A program made the translations under genes and the position numbers. A DNA stretch of 64,000 nt from Petasospora fabianii (taxonomy: Eukaryota; Ascomycota; Saccharomycetes; Phaffomycetales; Wickerhamomycetaceae): the NCBI GenBank assembly GCA_022641835.1, contig CP048716.1:248001-312000 (forward strand), given 5' to 3'. The first letter of the stretch is position 1, and every line of letters starts with the position of its first letter. A model generated the notes under the pieces. It had not been told where the DNA came from, made no database searches, and saw only the letters and a program-made list of their open reading frames with translations. Shown here one piece after another: positions 18,744-28,729 of this stretch.

Positions 18744-21623
18744 TCATGATCTGATGTAAGCCTTGTTTAATATATCAATCTCTCTGCACAGAACATGCCA
18801 ATCGACATCTCTCAACCAGCCTTCACCTGTAAATTCATGCTGTCCTTCGTCGTCATCATTATCATCGTCATCATCATCATCATCAACCACAGCGGAGTCA
18901 ATAGAGTGTTGTACCGGAGAGCTAGCAGCATCGAGCATCTGTAAGTTTGTTGAGATCTCAGAGATGTCACAGGACAGTAGTGAGTTAACCGAACTGACAG
19001 ATTCACTCAGCCTCTTGGATAAGTTCACAGCCTTCAATTCCACTGCAGAATTCTCACTGTCCGCCTGCAGCCTTAGCTTCTTTGTGCGTTGGATCTCCTC
19101 ATACTTGACAAGTTCGTACATGAACCTCAAGTTTGGCTGGATGATGATATTCAACCTTCTCACACGCACGTAAATATAAGCACGGATCAAGTTCACTTTG
19201 AGTCTCTTCATCACTTCAGCTATGCACACCGTTGCGGATCGTGAAACCCCAACTCGACAGTGGACGAGCACCTTCTCGCCCTTCTCGTAAACGTCATTGA
19301 TGAAGTTCAAGATATCGTCAAGTGTGTGAGCGAGCATGTCAATTCCATCATCTTGAATGTTATCAACATACATCAAGCTTTCCACAGGAATGTCCTTGAA
19401 GTTGTTCATAATGGTAATGTTAGTGTTGAGAACTCGAACTGTCGCTTCATCCTGATCCGTCATCCATGATAACGATTCGCCAACAGAGACAACATGCTTG
19501 ATATTGAGGGCCTGAAGCATTTCAAAAGAGTTGGCATGGTTCAGGCTCCCCAAGTACAAGTGTGGTAAGACTCTTGAGGGAAGAGATGCGTCCAGCTTCG
19601 CTAGCCACGTCTTGTCCTTAATCTGGAAAATGTTACCATTGATCACCTTGTAGTCCAGTTGCTCGGGATGATGTGAATCAAAGTTGTTCAGGTTCAATGG
19701 GGAATAATGATGAAGAATGGACTCGATGATGGTGATCAACCTGACGTCGGTAGGAAAGAGGAAAAATGGGCGACCGTGCTTGTTATGCAAGTCCAAGCAG
19801 ACTTCAGTGAATGTCTTTCCCGTTGAATAAATTAAATAGCAGACTCCAAGGAGAGATGACTCTGTGTACCCATCCGCACAGAAGATCAACGATGGATGAT
19901 CACTAGATCCCTTGGTGTAGATGAGCTTACACGTGTTCACAAGTGAGATCATATCCGCATCTGTGCAGTCACCAATGCCAACGGATCCTGATGGTGGGAA
20001 GCGAACCTGGACACCGGATATGTCATCTTTAGTGGTGATCAAATCACTCAATTGCTCATTGTCTGGGAATGAGGCACCGTCACTACAGTTAATGCAGACT
20101 GACCAGTCCTCAGTGCTCTTATTCACCAACAGATCCTCTCCACCTGCCTCCAAATCCCGTCTTGTCAAAACAACCGTAGAATTGGCTGGGTCGATGTAGA
20201 GGGGAGTGCTTGAGTTTCTTCTTCTGGCAGGTGCGGCGATGTTGAATTCGTGTTGGATGATGTGTGTCTCGTAGTCGGTTGTGTTCCCAAGCCAAACCGT
20301 CTCTGATATTGGAGTGGCGGAAGACATTTTTGAGATCTCAAGTTTCTCCCTCAAGAGATAGTTGGAGTCCCAGTTTTTATAGTTCTCAATGTCAAATTTC
20401 GAGCAACATTTGTCTAGATCACGAGTGGTATCCTGTACGGGAACCTTATCCATAATCAATAAGCTTTCGTTGCCTGCTTCTCTGAAGAACTCAATACCGT
20501 TGTTTTCCAAGATGACGGTCTGGAACAGCTGGTCCACAAGCTCGGAATGATCAATGGAATGCTTGAGTTGAGCAAAGTACAACAATCTGGACACCGATGC
20601 GCAAGCACAACACCCTTCTGGTGATTGATTAACGTGATCATCATTGAAGCAGTACACCACGAAGTCAGAGATCTGAGCCATCTTGGTGACCTGGATGTGA
20701 AAGTTTCTCAACGAGATACCCTTCTGTGGGTCAATGTCTTTGAAAATCGGAAGAAGGCCAGTCTCTCCACAGTCAGAGAAGAGGGTTCCCAAGATCATTT
20801 CGGTCTTCTCTGGTTGTACGTCTTCGATTTTCAACTCCTTCAACAGATTTGTCAAGAAGATTAAAAGTTCCTCGTTGGAAACATCAAGCGGGCAAAGGAT
20901 CTCTTCTGGTTCAACAGATCCCTTCAATAAACCAGAATCCTGGCTGAATTCGGACAAACCATTAGCATCACGTATTGGGGCTGATCTAACCGTCATGAGG
21001 CCCCTTGATCCCGAAGGAATCTTGGTCTGATTTTCGAAAGCACTGAAGTTGTTTCTCTCAACGGTTGTAAAGTCCATCAAACATGCAAAGAAAGCCTTCT
21101 GATTCTGGTTGGAGTGATGAATTCCATGAAGCCATGGAAACACGGAGTCGCACTCGGGAACAGGATTGGAGTAATGCCAGTTTACAATGGTCTTGAAGAG
21201 TTTTTGATCGATGAGTTTGATAGGAAATTCTTCGCTGAGAGTGTTACTCGCCCATAGATGTTCCATCTGTGGGCTTAGGGGAGAGAACAGGGACTTGCCA
21301 ACAAAAGTGTGGCCGTTGATGACGGATGATGCAGAGTAGTGACGAGGGCCCACCTGAGAGTGAGACGCCGAGCCCGTGAGGTTTGTAGAGCCTTTATTCT
21401 CGAGAGGATGTGCCTGTCCCTGTGCGTCGTGCAGCTTATCTGCTGCAACCGCGGCGGTTGTGTACATGGAGAAGGTCTCCACTTTGGAACGGAACTTAGA
21501 GCGCTCAAAGACAGATGCAGCACTGTTGGCACGCTTCGAGCTTCTAGAGGAAGGCGGCGATGACAGCTGCTGGCTGTTCAGACGACTGGAGCCGCCCGTG
21601 TCGTCCGTGCGCGGGCCTTCCAT
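18744..21623 (-). CDS. PPS1: Dual-specificity protein phosphatase PPS1
   Basis: Tyr/Ser/Thr phosphatase linked in S. cerevisiae to S-phase and cell-cycle control. 959 residues from the ATG at 21623 (the frame upstream begins with GTG only), longer than the yeast protein (807). The C-terminal dual-specificity domain contains L-P-S-R-V-L-P-H-L-Y-L-G-S-L-N-H-A-N and the active site V-H-C-R-V-G-V-S-R-S-A-T. The middle part carries the Pps1-type inactive phosphatase-like region. The N-terminus (first about 120 residues) is Ser-rich and poorly ordered. Near the C-terminus a run of Asp residues is encoded by a GAT repeat (about 18856-18885). Divergent from MRPL27. Confidence 0.9.
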   Translation of the reverse strand: MEGPRTDDTGGSSRLNSQQLSSPPSSRSSKRANSAASVFERSKFRSKVETFSMYTTAAVAADKLHDAQGQAHPLENKGSTNLTGSASHSQVGPRHYSASSVINGHTFVGKSLFSPLSPQMEHLWASNTLSEEFPIKLIDQKLFKTIVNWHYSNPVPECDSVFPWLHGIHHSNQNQKAFFACLMDFTTVERNNFSAFENQTKIPSGSRGLMTVRSAPIRDANGLSEFSQDSGLLKGSVEPEEILCPLDVSNEELLIFLTNLLKELKIEDVQPEKTEMILGTLFSDCGETGLLPIFKDIDPQKGISLRNFHIQVTKMAQISDFVVYCFNDDHVNQSPEGCCACASVSRLLYFAQLKHSIDHSELVDQLFQTVILENNGIEFFREAGNESLLIMDKVPVQDTTRDLDKCCSKFDIENYKNWDSNYLLREKLEISKMSSATPISETVWLGNTTDYETHIIQHEFNIAAPARRRNSSTPLYIDPANSTVVLTRRDLEAGGEDLLVNKSTEDWSVCINCSDGASFPDNEQLSDLITTKDDISGVQVRFPPSGSVGIGDCTDADMISLVNTCKLIYTKGSSDHPSLIFCADGYTESSLLGVCYLIYSTGKTFTEVCLDLHNKHGRPFFLFPTDVRLITIIESILHHYSPLNLNNFDSHHPEQLDYKVINGNIFQIKDKTWLAKLDASLPSRVLPHLYLGSLNHANSFEMLQALNIKHVVSVGESLSWMTDQDEATVRVLNTNITIMNNFKDIPVESLMYVDNIQDDGIDMLAHTLDDILNFINDVYEKGEKVLVHCRVGVSRSATVCIAEVMKRLKVNLIRAYIYVRVRRLNIIIQPNLRFMYELVKYEEIQRTKKLRLQADSENSAVELKAVNLSKRLSESVSSVNSLLSCDISEISTNLQMLDAASSPVQHSIDSAVVDDDDDDDDNDDDEGQHEFTGEGWLRDVDWHVLCREIDILNKAYIRS

Positions 21624-22107
21624 CGTCAATCCTGTGGATCGTTGAGGTGAGGACGTGGGGAGTGAGAGGAGAGAGACAGTCACTGAGGACGTGTCAGGCG
21701 CGTATGGGAATTGACTGCGAGGACCAATCGTGATTGCAGCACCAGATCAGTAGTGTAAGTCTCTTCTGGAGACGCTTTGAGGGGTGTAGATAGCAGCTGT
21801 GCAAAGGTTAAAAGCTAGAGAAATCGCCAAAATATTAGGCCGCGCCCCCCAAATTTCTGATAACGCGGTGGTTTTCGTTGCCCCAGCTGCATTCCAGCTA
21901 AAATCTAGTCACGAGACTTTGCACGTGACAAGCTCATGGAAGAAAACCGTCTGCCACTTTCGCCTGTGTCAATTGCCTAATACAGGTGCCCACAAATTTT
22001 GAGCTTCGTCGCGGACGGTGAAGGGAATCAAGAGTTGAGAGGGATTGCAGAGACTTCAAAAACGAACTTGCCCTTCTTCCGTCACCAGCTCACCACTACT
22101 GCCCTAG
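21624..22107. other. PPS1/MRPL27 divergent promoter
   Basis: 484 bases between divergent genes. One GCACGTGAC core near 21921 could bind a bHLH factor. No other gene or repeat seen. Confidence 0.55.
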
Positions 22108-22548
22108 ATGAGACCATCCAACACATTATTCTTCCAGCAGTCGCCCGTGTCTCTGCTGGTCAGACCATGGAAAAAGGAGAGAGACGGAACACTGTTCTAT
22201 GGTCTCGCCAAGTCAGGTTCCAGAAGACATGCCCTCACAACGAAACAGGGTAACAAGAACTTCTACAAGGGTACAAGATCCTCTGGTATTGGTAGACACA
22301 CCACGAAGAACAAGTATATCTTCAACTGGGACAAGGTGAGAACCTTTGTCGTTCCAACAAACTTCAACTCTGACTTGAAACCATTTGTCTCTCCAAATGC
22401 TCCACAGATTAAGAACGAGTTCAAGGGCTATCCAAAGGGTCCACTTGATCCACAGCTCTATTACACCAAGCTCAGAGAGTACATTTTCTATGGTACCAAA
22501 GAAACCGAAGCTGCTAGCCTCAAGGACAAGTACCTTGAGAGAGGTTGA
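22108..22548 (+). CDS. MRPL27: Mitochondrial large-subunit ribosomal protein mL41
   Basis: Component of the mitochondrial 54S ribosomal subunit. 146 residues, the same length as S. cerevisiae Mrpl27. Clear matches are R-P-W-K-K, D-G-x-L-F-Y-G-L, T-T-K-Q-G-N-K, Y-K-G-T-R-S-S-G-I-G-R-H-T, F-K-G-Y, G-P-L-D-P and the C-terminal E-R-G. The N-terminus (F-F-Q-Q-S-P-V-S-L-L-V-R-P-W) fits a short mitochondrial signal. The ATG at 22108 aligns with the family start. Convergent with ATP7. Confidence 0.95.
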   Translation: MRPSNTLFFQQSPVSLLVRPWKKERDGTLFYGLAKSGSRRHALTTKQGNKNFYKGTRSSGIGRHTTKNKYIFNWDKVRTFVVPTNFNSDLKPFVSPNAPQIKNEFKGYPKGPLDPQLYYTKLREYIFYGTKETEAASLKDKYLERG

Positions 22549-22948
22549 ATATTTGAGTAGAAGGTGTGAGTTCCACATAGCATGAACGTAATGATCAAAT
22601 ACTGAAGCTACGCTTCCGGTTCTGTATATAAAAACGGCATATGATGACTTTGGTTTAGCGTATGAACCTGTAGATCCTCGTCGAAATCGTTTAGTCGCAG
22701 CGTATTTGTTGAGTTACTCTTAATTTGATCTATTCAGTGCGAGTGAGATATTCGACGTTCCTTTTCAGCCTTCGCAGGAACAATCCATGAAAAGATTAGC
22801 ACACACTACATCTAGCACTTCAATCATAATCAATATGTAATCATAACATCTTTATGCGTTTGTATAAATTGGAATTTTGACTCCCCAGGGAGATTCCAAG
22901 AAAAAGTTTGGCAAAGCGAAAAGTAGTAATCTAAACGTAACAATTCTC
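22549..22948. other. Convergent intergenic region
   Basis: 400 A/T-rich bases between the MRPL27 and ATP7 stops. It should hold both 3' ends. I see no RNA gene or repeat. Confidence 0.6.
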
Positions 22949-23916
22949 TTACATGACAGTGAGGTCACCGAACTTCTCCTTGTAACCTGGAGCAGACCAG
23001 ATACCCTTCTTGACCAAAGTCTCAACCTTCTCATCAATGTCAGGTCTAGCCTTAACGACATCGTCGACGGTCAACTCATCGAATGGTCTAGCAGAGTCAA
23101 TGTTAGTCAAAGTCTTCTGCAAGTCAGCCAACTCCTGAGCGACAACGGACTCGGTAGCAGAAGCGTTCTCCAAAGCCTTAGCCTCGAAGGCCTCAATGGA
23201 CTTCAACTGCTTGGTAACGTCGTACTTGACTGGAGTGTATGCGGAAACCTCCTTCTCAATCTGGTCAACAATGGCCTGGTTCTTGAGAACAGATCTGTAG
23301 TGGGCGAAGTCAACCTCTGTTGGCTGGTTCTGGAGCTCAAAAACGGCACGACGAGCCTCGTCGTTTCTCTTCTTGAAGGCTGAGAGGGAGGCCGCAGTCT
23401 GGCCAGTCAAACCGAGCTTGGAAATGACCTTGGCCCAGTCCAACTTGGAAGCAGCAGCAGTACGCTAAAATAAAGGTGTTAGTAGGTCTTCTTAGGTCAG
23501 AGATATGCGTCCAGTGTGATAGGTGTCTGTAGATGTGATGGAATGGTGAAACTAAAGCCTATACTGGTGATTTGTTCCTGATTGAGGTAGACCACTTTAT
23601 TCTTAAAGGGTGAGGGTGTTTTTTCATGATCCCCACAAATGTGACTCCTGTGCATCCTATCTCTCGAGACTTCGAGATCTGATGATTAGAAATTGTAAAT
23701 GAGTTGAAAAAGGTGGTGACTGAACGACAATTGAACTTGAAGTAGGCCGCTATAGGGCCCTTGATCGATTTGCACCCGCGTCTTGTGCGTGGTCATAAAG
23801 CTGTCGTTGGTCTGGTTCCTTCGTGTATCATTATTGGCCGTTTCGGATTGAGATCTGGACACAACACATTATCATAGGCCACATCTTGTCAGTAGAGCAC
23901 GTACCAAAGCAGACAT
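22949..23916 (-). CDS. ATP7: ATP synthase peripheral-stalk subunit d, one intron
   Basis: Stator-stalk subunit of mitochondrial F1Fo ATP synthase. Exon 1 is four codons (23916-23905, M-S-A-L) and exon 2 is 23464-22949, giving 175 residues against 174 in S. cerevisiae. After splicing the N-terminus reads [18 protein letters not shown], lining up with the yeast start. Conserved parts include [17 protein letters not shown]-x-H-Y-R-S-V-L-K-N and [11 protein letters not shown]. The 440-nt intron has GTACGT, a perfect TACTAAC and TTTTAG. The gene is divergent from the histone-fold gene at 24211. Confidence 0.96.
23465..23904 (-). other. Intron of ATP7 (440 nt)
   Basis: The longest intron in the window: GTACGT, TACTAAC, TTTTAG. 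I looked for C/D snoRNA boxes on the transcribed strand and saw no convincing pair. Confidence 0.9.
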
Positions 23917-24210
23917 TGTGTCAATTGAATATGAAATGCTGTGGATGATCAAGACAGCTAGGTGTTGTTGCGTTCTCTCCCAGCCTTTTTTTCCCGGTGC
24001 GAAACGTTGACTTTTCATTGGAAGTCGCGGCGGCGTTTATGCCTTTACCGCCGTTGCGATGGTTATGCTCAAACTGTCTGCCATCGGTCACCGGGCAAAT
24101 TGAGGGGCACGATCCAAAGCGCGTTGGACTGTTCGGAGACAGGACGCGTACCTCTGAGGTGCAATAATTGTGAGCCTGTCCCCTTTCAAGTTAATCATAT
24201 CCCCTAAGAA

Positions 24211-25041
24211 ATGGCTGGTAACGTCCCACAGATGCAGACTTTCCTGGCTAAACCAGGAAAGACGGACGACACAACAATCGCCGAAGAACCGAGCGTGGAC
24301 CAGACCATCGACCCAGAAGACACCGACATGCTCAAGGACGACACGATAGATGAGACCGCTAAGAACAGCAGCACCCCGCTGAAGCCAAAGGAAAAAAATA
24401 CATCAGGTGAAAGTGATGCTCCTGATGACCAGACACAAGAAGAGGAGGAAGAACATGAAGACGAAGACGAAGACGAGCCAACAGGAACATCCGTGCTACC
24501 ACTCTCAAGGATCAAAAAGATCTTCAAGACAGACCCAGATCATGTTTCCGCATCCGAAGCTGCAGTTTTCACCACTGCCATTGCCACTGAGCTCTTCATT
24601 CAATACTTCACCGAACAGGCCTCACTCATTGCCAGATCGGAGAAGCGTAAGAAGTTACAGTACAAGGACTTTTCCGCTGCAGTGTCAAACATCGAACAGC
24701 TCTACTTCCTATCTGACACAGTTCCGAAAACGCACAACCTAGAGGGCCTCGTGAAGACAAACAAAGTCAAATACTCTGCCGGCAAGCCAATTGAAAAGGA
24801 TCAACGGCCATTACAGTTTGGTCGTAAGAAGACGGCAGGTGAACCAACTAAAAAGGTTGCAGATGATGACGATATTCCCGACAGTGATGTTGACGACTAT
24901 GGTGATGTTGACGACTCAAGATACCCAGAATCTAATCTTGGCAGTGAAAACAATGCAGAGAACACTGATGACGAAGAGGATGAGGCTAATCAGAGCGCTC
25001 GTGTGGATAACGATCATGACATTATCATGGTGGATCAATGA
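24211..25041 (+). CDS. DLS1: Histone-fold protein of the DLS1/DPB3 type
   Basis: Probable H2A-like partner of a Dpb4 homologue, either in the ISW2/CHRAC remodeller (Dls1) or DNA polymerase epsilon (Dpb3). 276 residues. An acidic N-terminal tail precedes the histone fold (about 97-170): L-P-L-S-R-I-K-K-I-F-K-T-D-P-D-H-V, A-T-E-L-F-I-Q-Y-F-T-E and Y-K-D-F-S-A-A-V. The stretch after the fold (F-L-S-D-T-V-P-K-T-H-N-L-E-G-L-V) is closer to Dls1 than to Dpb3. The C-terminus is Asp/Glu-rich. Species with one such gene may use it in both complexes. One ACGCGT lies 62 bases upstream (24144-24149). The symbol is the better of the two candidates. Confidence 0.82.
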   Translation: MAGNVPQMQTFLAKPGKTDDTTIAEEPSVDQTIDPEDTDMLKDDTIDETAKNSSTPLKPKEKNTSGESDAPDDQTQEEEEEHEDEDEDEPTGTSVLPLSRIKKIFKTDPDHVSASEAAVFTTAIATELFIQYFTEQASLIARSEKRKKLQYKDFSAAVSNIEQLYFLSDTVPKTHNLEGLVKTNKVKYSAGKPIEKDQRPLQFGRKKTAGEPTKKVADDDDIPDSDVDDYGDVDDSRYPESNLGSENNAENTDDEEDEANQSARVDNDHDIIMVDQ

Positions 25042-25326
25042 TGTATGATTCCGTAAGTGTCTAATGAAATAATGGTTAAACTGTACATTTATTATGAATA
25101 ATTACCTCTGTAAAGTAGCTGAATGATCAACTTGACTCGTATTATCCTCATTCACGGCCATTATATGGTTAGTAGCGGTGAACAAAAAAAAAATGCTTGG
25201 TCACGTGCGCGGCACCCTTCGCGCTCACCCTGCCTGACTGTTTTGGCGAAAGGACAACTACGTGTCAGTCAACCACTTGAACTTGCACCTTCCAGAGACG
25301 CAGCACGAACCCTCACACGATCCACA

Positions 25327-25830
25327 ATGCAGCTCAGAAAGCAGTTAGAATCTCTGCTATCACTTATCTATGTCGTAACGACGGCCTACATGTTCTGGAA
25401 GGGACTTGGTATCGTGACGAACTCGTCTTCTCCAATTGTTGTTGTCCTCTCTGGATCAATGGAGCCAGCCTTCCAAAGAGGTGACGTTCTTTTCCTTTGG
25501 AACAGGAACGAACGTTCAAATGTTGGTGATGTAGTGGTGTATGAAGTTAACCAGAAACCCATCCCAATTGTGCACAGAGTGCTCAGAGAGCATCATAATG
25601 ACAAGAAGCAGCTCTTGCTAACAAAGGGTGATAACAATCCAGTTGATGACTTGGGATTGTATGCTTATGGACAGAGTTATTTGAATAAGGAGAAAGATAT
25701 CGTTGGTACAGTGTGGGGATACTTCCCAATGGTGGGATACATCACCATTCTCATATCTGAAAACCAATATTTCAAATATGGATTGTTGGGTCTCATGGGA
25801 ATCTCCACACTGTTGTCCAACGAGGAATGA
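25327..25830 (+). CDS. SEC11: Signal peptidase catalytic subunit
   Basis: Catalytic subunit of the ER signal peptidase complex. 167 residues, the same as S. cerevisiae Sec11, from the ATG at 25327; the open frame runs further upstream but that part is not conserved. One N-terminal membrane segment is followed by the catalytic Ser in [10 protein letters not shown]-x-R-G-D, the catalytic His in I-P-I-V-H-R-V and the Asp in [11 protein letters not shown]. Eukaryotic signal peptidases use this Ser-His-Asp set rather than the bacterial Ser-Lys pair. Tail to tail with PRP40, 59 bases apart. Confidence 0.96.
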   Translation: MQLRKQLESLLSLIYVVTTAYMFWKGLGIVTNSSSPIVVVLSGSMEPAFQRGDVLFLWNRNERSNVGDVVVYEVNQKPIPIVHRVLREHHNDKKQLLLTKGDNNPVDDLGLYAYGQSYLNKEKDIVGTVWGYFPMVGYITILISENQYFKYGLLGLMGISTLLSNEE

Positions 25831-25889
25831 TGTTCTACAATTAATAATGTTAAATTCATGAGTGCAATGCTTTATTAGGGATCATTCGA

Positions 25890-27758
25890 TTAGTAGTCAA
25901 GCTCGTCTGTAGCATCTTTTGGAGATAATGGTCTCTTCTTTTGATTGATTTCACGTCTGGCGTTTGAGGCATTGGCGATGATTCTCTTGAGCTCTTCTTC
26001 TTTTCTCTGTTCGGCTTCCTTCTTAGCTTCGGCTATTCTCGAGACGAATTTGTCAAATGTTACCCTTCTTGTATCATCATCCGGAAGGGCAAGATATTCT
26101 TCCTTTTCTTTGATCAAATCCTTGAACTCCTCCCACTTCGAGTTTTCGGTAACCGCCGGCTCTCTCAAGTCTCTGAGCATGGACTTGAACGAGTCTTGGG
26201 CTCTTCTCAACTTCCTCTCCTTGGCAAATCTGTCCTTCTCCTTTTGCTTCTTAGCATCCTTCACCAATTTGACATAGATTAAATCAATTGTGTCCTCATC
26301 GAACTCCTTAGTTTGTTCGTCATCCTTCAACAGCTCCATAATCTCAGATTTCTGTACGGCCTCTTCCTTCTCATCATCGACAATATATCCATGTTTGATG
26401 AGCACTTGATCGACAATACCCTTCTTAGCTCTAATCAACAACTCTTCCTCTTCAATGACATCTTTAAACAATTCCAACGGTGTAGATCCGTTTCTCCCCA
26501 ACATGGCCAGGAATCTATCATCCTCTTCAATCAGTGGATACACTTCCTCCCATGTCGTATCAGCCTTTAGCAGCCCTCCTTCCTTGAGTTCGGCCAATAA
26601 TTCACGGAACCCATCACGAGCAATTCTGTCATTTCTGTAATTTACACGGGACTGATCATGGATTCGTTCTTGGTACTCTTGCTGCAATTCACGAATCGTC
26701 TCCTCATATAACGTGATCAGATCAAGCTGGGTGAGGGCTGTGAAATGTTTGTTCTGTTCGAAACGTTTATCAGACTTGATAGCACCTAACGTCTTCTCCC
26801 ACGTGGATGTAAGGTTGAGATTCATCGTCTTGAAGTATTCTCTAAGCTCTGAAAGAGCAAGTGTATGAAGGGACGATTCCTTTTCTGTGTGTGCACTGCG
26901 CAGTTTGTCAACGTGTTCTTGAAATGTTTCCTTTTTGATCTTTTCACTGATGACGGAGTGTGCATAGATTGGCTCATCTTGAAGAAGATCTCGAGCGGTC
27001 TTCCAACGGGTGTAGTACTTGATTTCTGGGCGTGATTGGAGGAGAGTAATGAATGCAGTCTTGAACTTCTCAACAGAGTTATTCTCTTTCTTGAGCTCTT
27101 CATGGGTTCTATTATTCAAGTATGACTCGAAGAGCTGTTTCTTCTGAAGCGCATCCTCCACCAGCCAGTATCGCGTGTCTGTAATGAAGAACTCGAGAAC
27201 TTTGCTGAACGACCATGTGGAGTCAACACCTTCCTCGCGTAGCATTTCAGTGAAGGCATCGTCACCTTCACGAGCCAGTCGTGTTTGCTTTTCAACTCGC
27301 AATATTTTGGAGTCGTTGTGATACCTTTCATTGGGGTTACCAAGGTCAACAGGGGTCTCGTTCTCACGCTTACCGTCGCTATCATCATTTTCTTCTGCTT
27401 CTCCTTCTTCGTCTTCTTCTTCGTATTCTTTTACTTCTTGGTCCTTATTCTCAATCTCATCGTCTTTCTGCACTGTCTCCTGCACAGCTGCTTCTGATGG
27501 AGCTCTTGCTTCGGACTTCTTCTCTGCATCAATCAGTTGCTGTACCTCCGCTGGGAGTTCCCATACACTGGCACTCGTGTTGATGTTATAATAGTACGTT
27601 TTACCATTCCCAGTAGTGTGTTGTCTCCAATCTGTCTTGTAGAGGTATCGATCCAGTTCAGTGAACAACTCCTCCGGCTTCTCGCGGACGCTCTGTTGCG
27701 TGGCGGAGTTGTAGTAGTATATAGTACCATCTGAGGCAGTCACTTCTTGCCAGCTCAT
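25890..27758 (-). CDS. PRP40: U1 snRNP splicing factor PRP40
   Basis: U1 snRNP protein that bridges the 5' splice site and branch-point proteins. 622 residues from the ATG at 27758; upstream in-frame codons have no ATG. Two WW domains lie in the first 75 residues, followed by an acidic linker and about four FF domains (motifs such as S-T-W-S-F-S-K-V and I-K-Y-Y-T-R-W-K-T-A). The protein ends in E-L-D-Y exactly as S. cerevisiae Prp40 does. The first WW domain has lost its second signature Trp (S-V-R-E-K-P), while the second WW is intact (A-S-V-W-E-L-P). Divergent from ARC19. Confidence 0.95.
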   Translation of the reverse strand: MSWQEVTASDGTIYYYNSATQQSVREKPEELFTELDRYLYKTDWRQHTTGNGKTYYYNINTSASVWELPAEVQQLIDAEKKSEARAPSEAAVQETVQKDDEIENKDQEVKEYEEEDEEGEAEENDDSDGKRENETPVDLGNPNERYHNDSKILRVEKQTRLAREGDDAFTEMLREEGVDSTWSFSKVLEFFITDTRYWLVEDALQKKQLFESYLNNRTHEELKKENNSVEKFKTAFITLLQSRPEIKYYTRWKTARDLLQDEPIYAHSVISEKIKKETFQEHVDKLRSAHTEKESSLHTLALSELREYFKTMNLNLTSTWEKTLGAIKSDKRFEQNKHFTALTQLDLITLYEETIRELQQEYQERIHDQSRVNYRNDRIARDGFRELLAELKEGGLLKADTTWEEVYPLIEEDDRFLAMLGRNGSTPLELFKDVIEEEELLIRAKKGIVDQVLIKHGYIVDDEKEEAVQKSEIMELLKDDEQTKEFDEDTIDLIYVKLVKDAKKQKEKDRFAKERKLRRAQDSFKSMLRDLREPAVTENSKWEEFKDLIKEKEEYLALPDDDTRRVTFDKFVSRIAEAKKEAEQRKEEELKRIIANASNARREINQKKRPLSPKDATDELDY

Positions 27759-28010
27759 TTTTCCTGCCTTCAGCTGCGCTGAATTGATCACAATTACTGT
27801 TAAATAAACGTTCACAATGAGACGTACATGTATAGCAGACGGTTGTAGCTCGGGTAAAATTCGCGAAGCTTAGAACTGGAAGGGTGAAGGGCAAACCCAG
27901 ACACCACCTTGAGTTCGAGATTTGGGCGCGGTTCTGAGCTAGGAGAGGTCAGACTTATCAACACTTGTTATTATAGGAAAATCCAACGTCATATCCTCGG
28001 GATTGTCAAG

Positions 28011-28729
28011 ATGGTGAGTCTCTTTTCTTCTCAAGATGCATTCAATGACACATTGCTAACATGGCTGGTGCTTTTGTGATCCCTGGTGGCGCTGTTTTGT
28101 CGCTAGCTCGACTGTCCTCTTTCCCACATAGGTGTCCTCTTGGATTGCATACTGGCGGACATTGGGCCATTGCGGTAGAAACAGCTGTATCAGAGAGTGT
28201 CACGAGGTGCTGATACGGATAGTCACAATCTCTTCGTCCCTATTTGCAAGCCGTCAGAACGTCGCTGACCGCAGCTCTATGTCTTGAAGACTTTGCCTCT
28301 CAAGTTGTGGAGAGACACAACAAGCCAGAGATCGAGGCTGGAAAGACCGCCGAGGCACTTTTAAACCCAATGGTCATCGCTCGTAATGAAAGTGAGCAGA
28401 TACTGATTGAGCCGTCGATAAACTCTGTCAGAATCTCGATCAAGATCAAGCAGGCAGATGACATTGAGGAGATCCTCGTGCACAAGTTCACCAGATTCTT
28501 AACGGGAAGAGCGGAGCACTTCTTTATCTTGAGAAGAGCGCCAATCCCAGGCTATGATATCTCTTTCCTCATCACTAACTTCCACACGGAGAAGATGCTC
28601 AAGCACAAGCTCGTGGACTTCATCATCGAGTTCATGGAGGACGTTGACAAGGAGATCTCTGAGATGAAGCTCTTCCTCAACGCCCGTGCAAGATTCGTCG
28701 CCGAGGCCTATCTGACGCCATTCGACTGA
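28011..28729 (+). CDS. ARC19: Arp2/3 complex subunit ARPC4, ATG-only first exon
   Basis: Core subunit of the Arp2/3 complex, which nucleates branched actin. Exon 1 is only the ATG (28011-28013); exon 2 is 28223-28729, giving 169 residues (171 in S. cerevisiae). Exon 2 begins S-Q-S-L-R-P-Y-L, and with the spliced Met this equals the yeast N-terminus M-S-Q-S-L-R-P-Y-L. Conserved stretches follow: [33 protein letters not shown] and [12 protein letters not shown]. There is no ATG near the start of exon 2, so an unspliced model would lose the N-terminus. Confidence 0.92.
28014..28222 (+). other. Intron of ARC19
   Basis: 209-nt intron immediately after the start codon: GTGAGT at the 5' end, ATAG at the 3' end. 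The branch site is weak (possibly TGCTGAT about 12 bases before the AG). The model rests mainly on the exact restored N-terminus. Confidence 0.8.
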
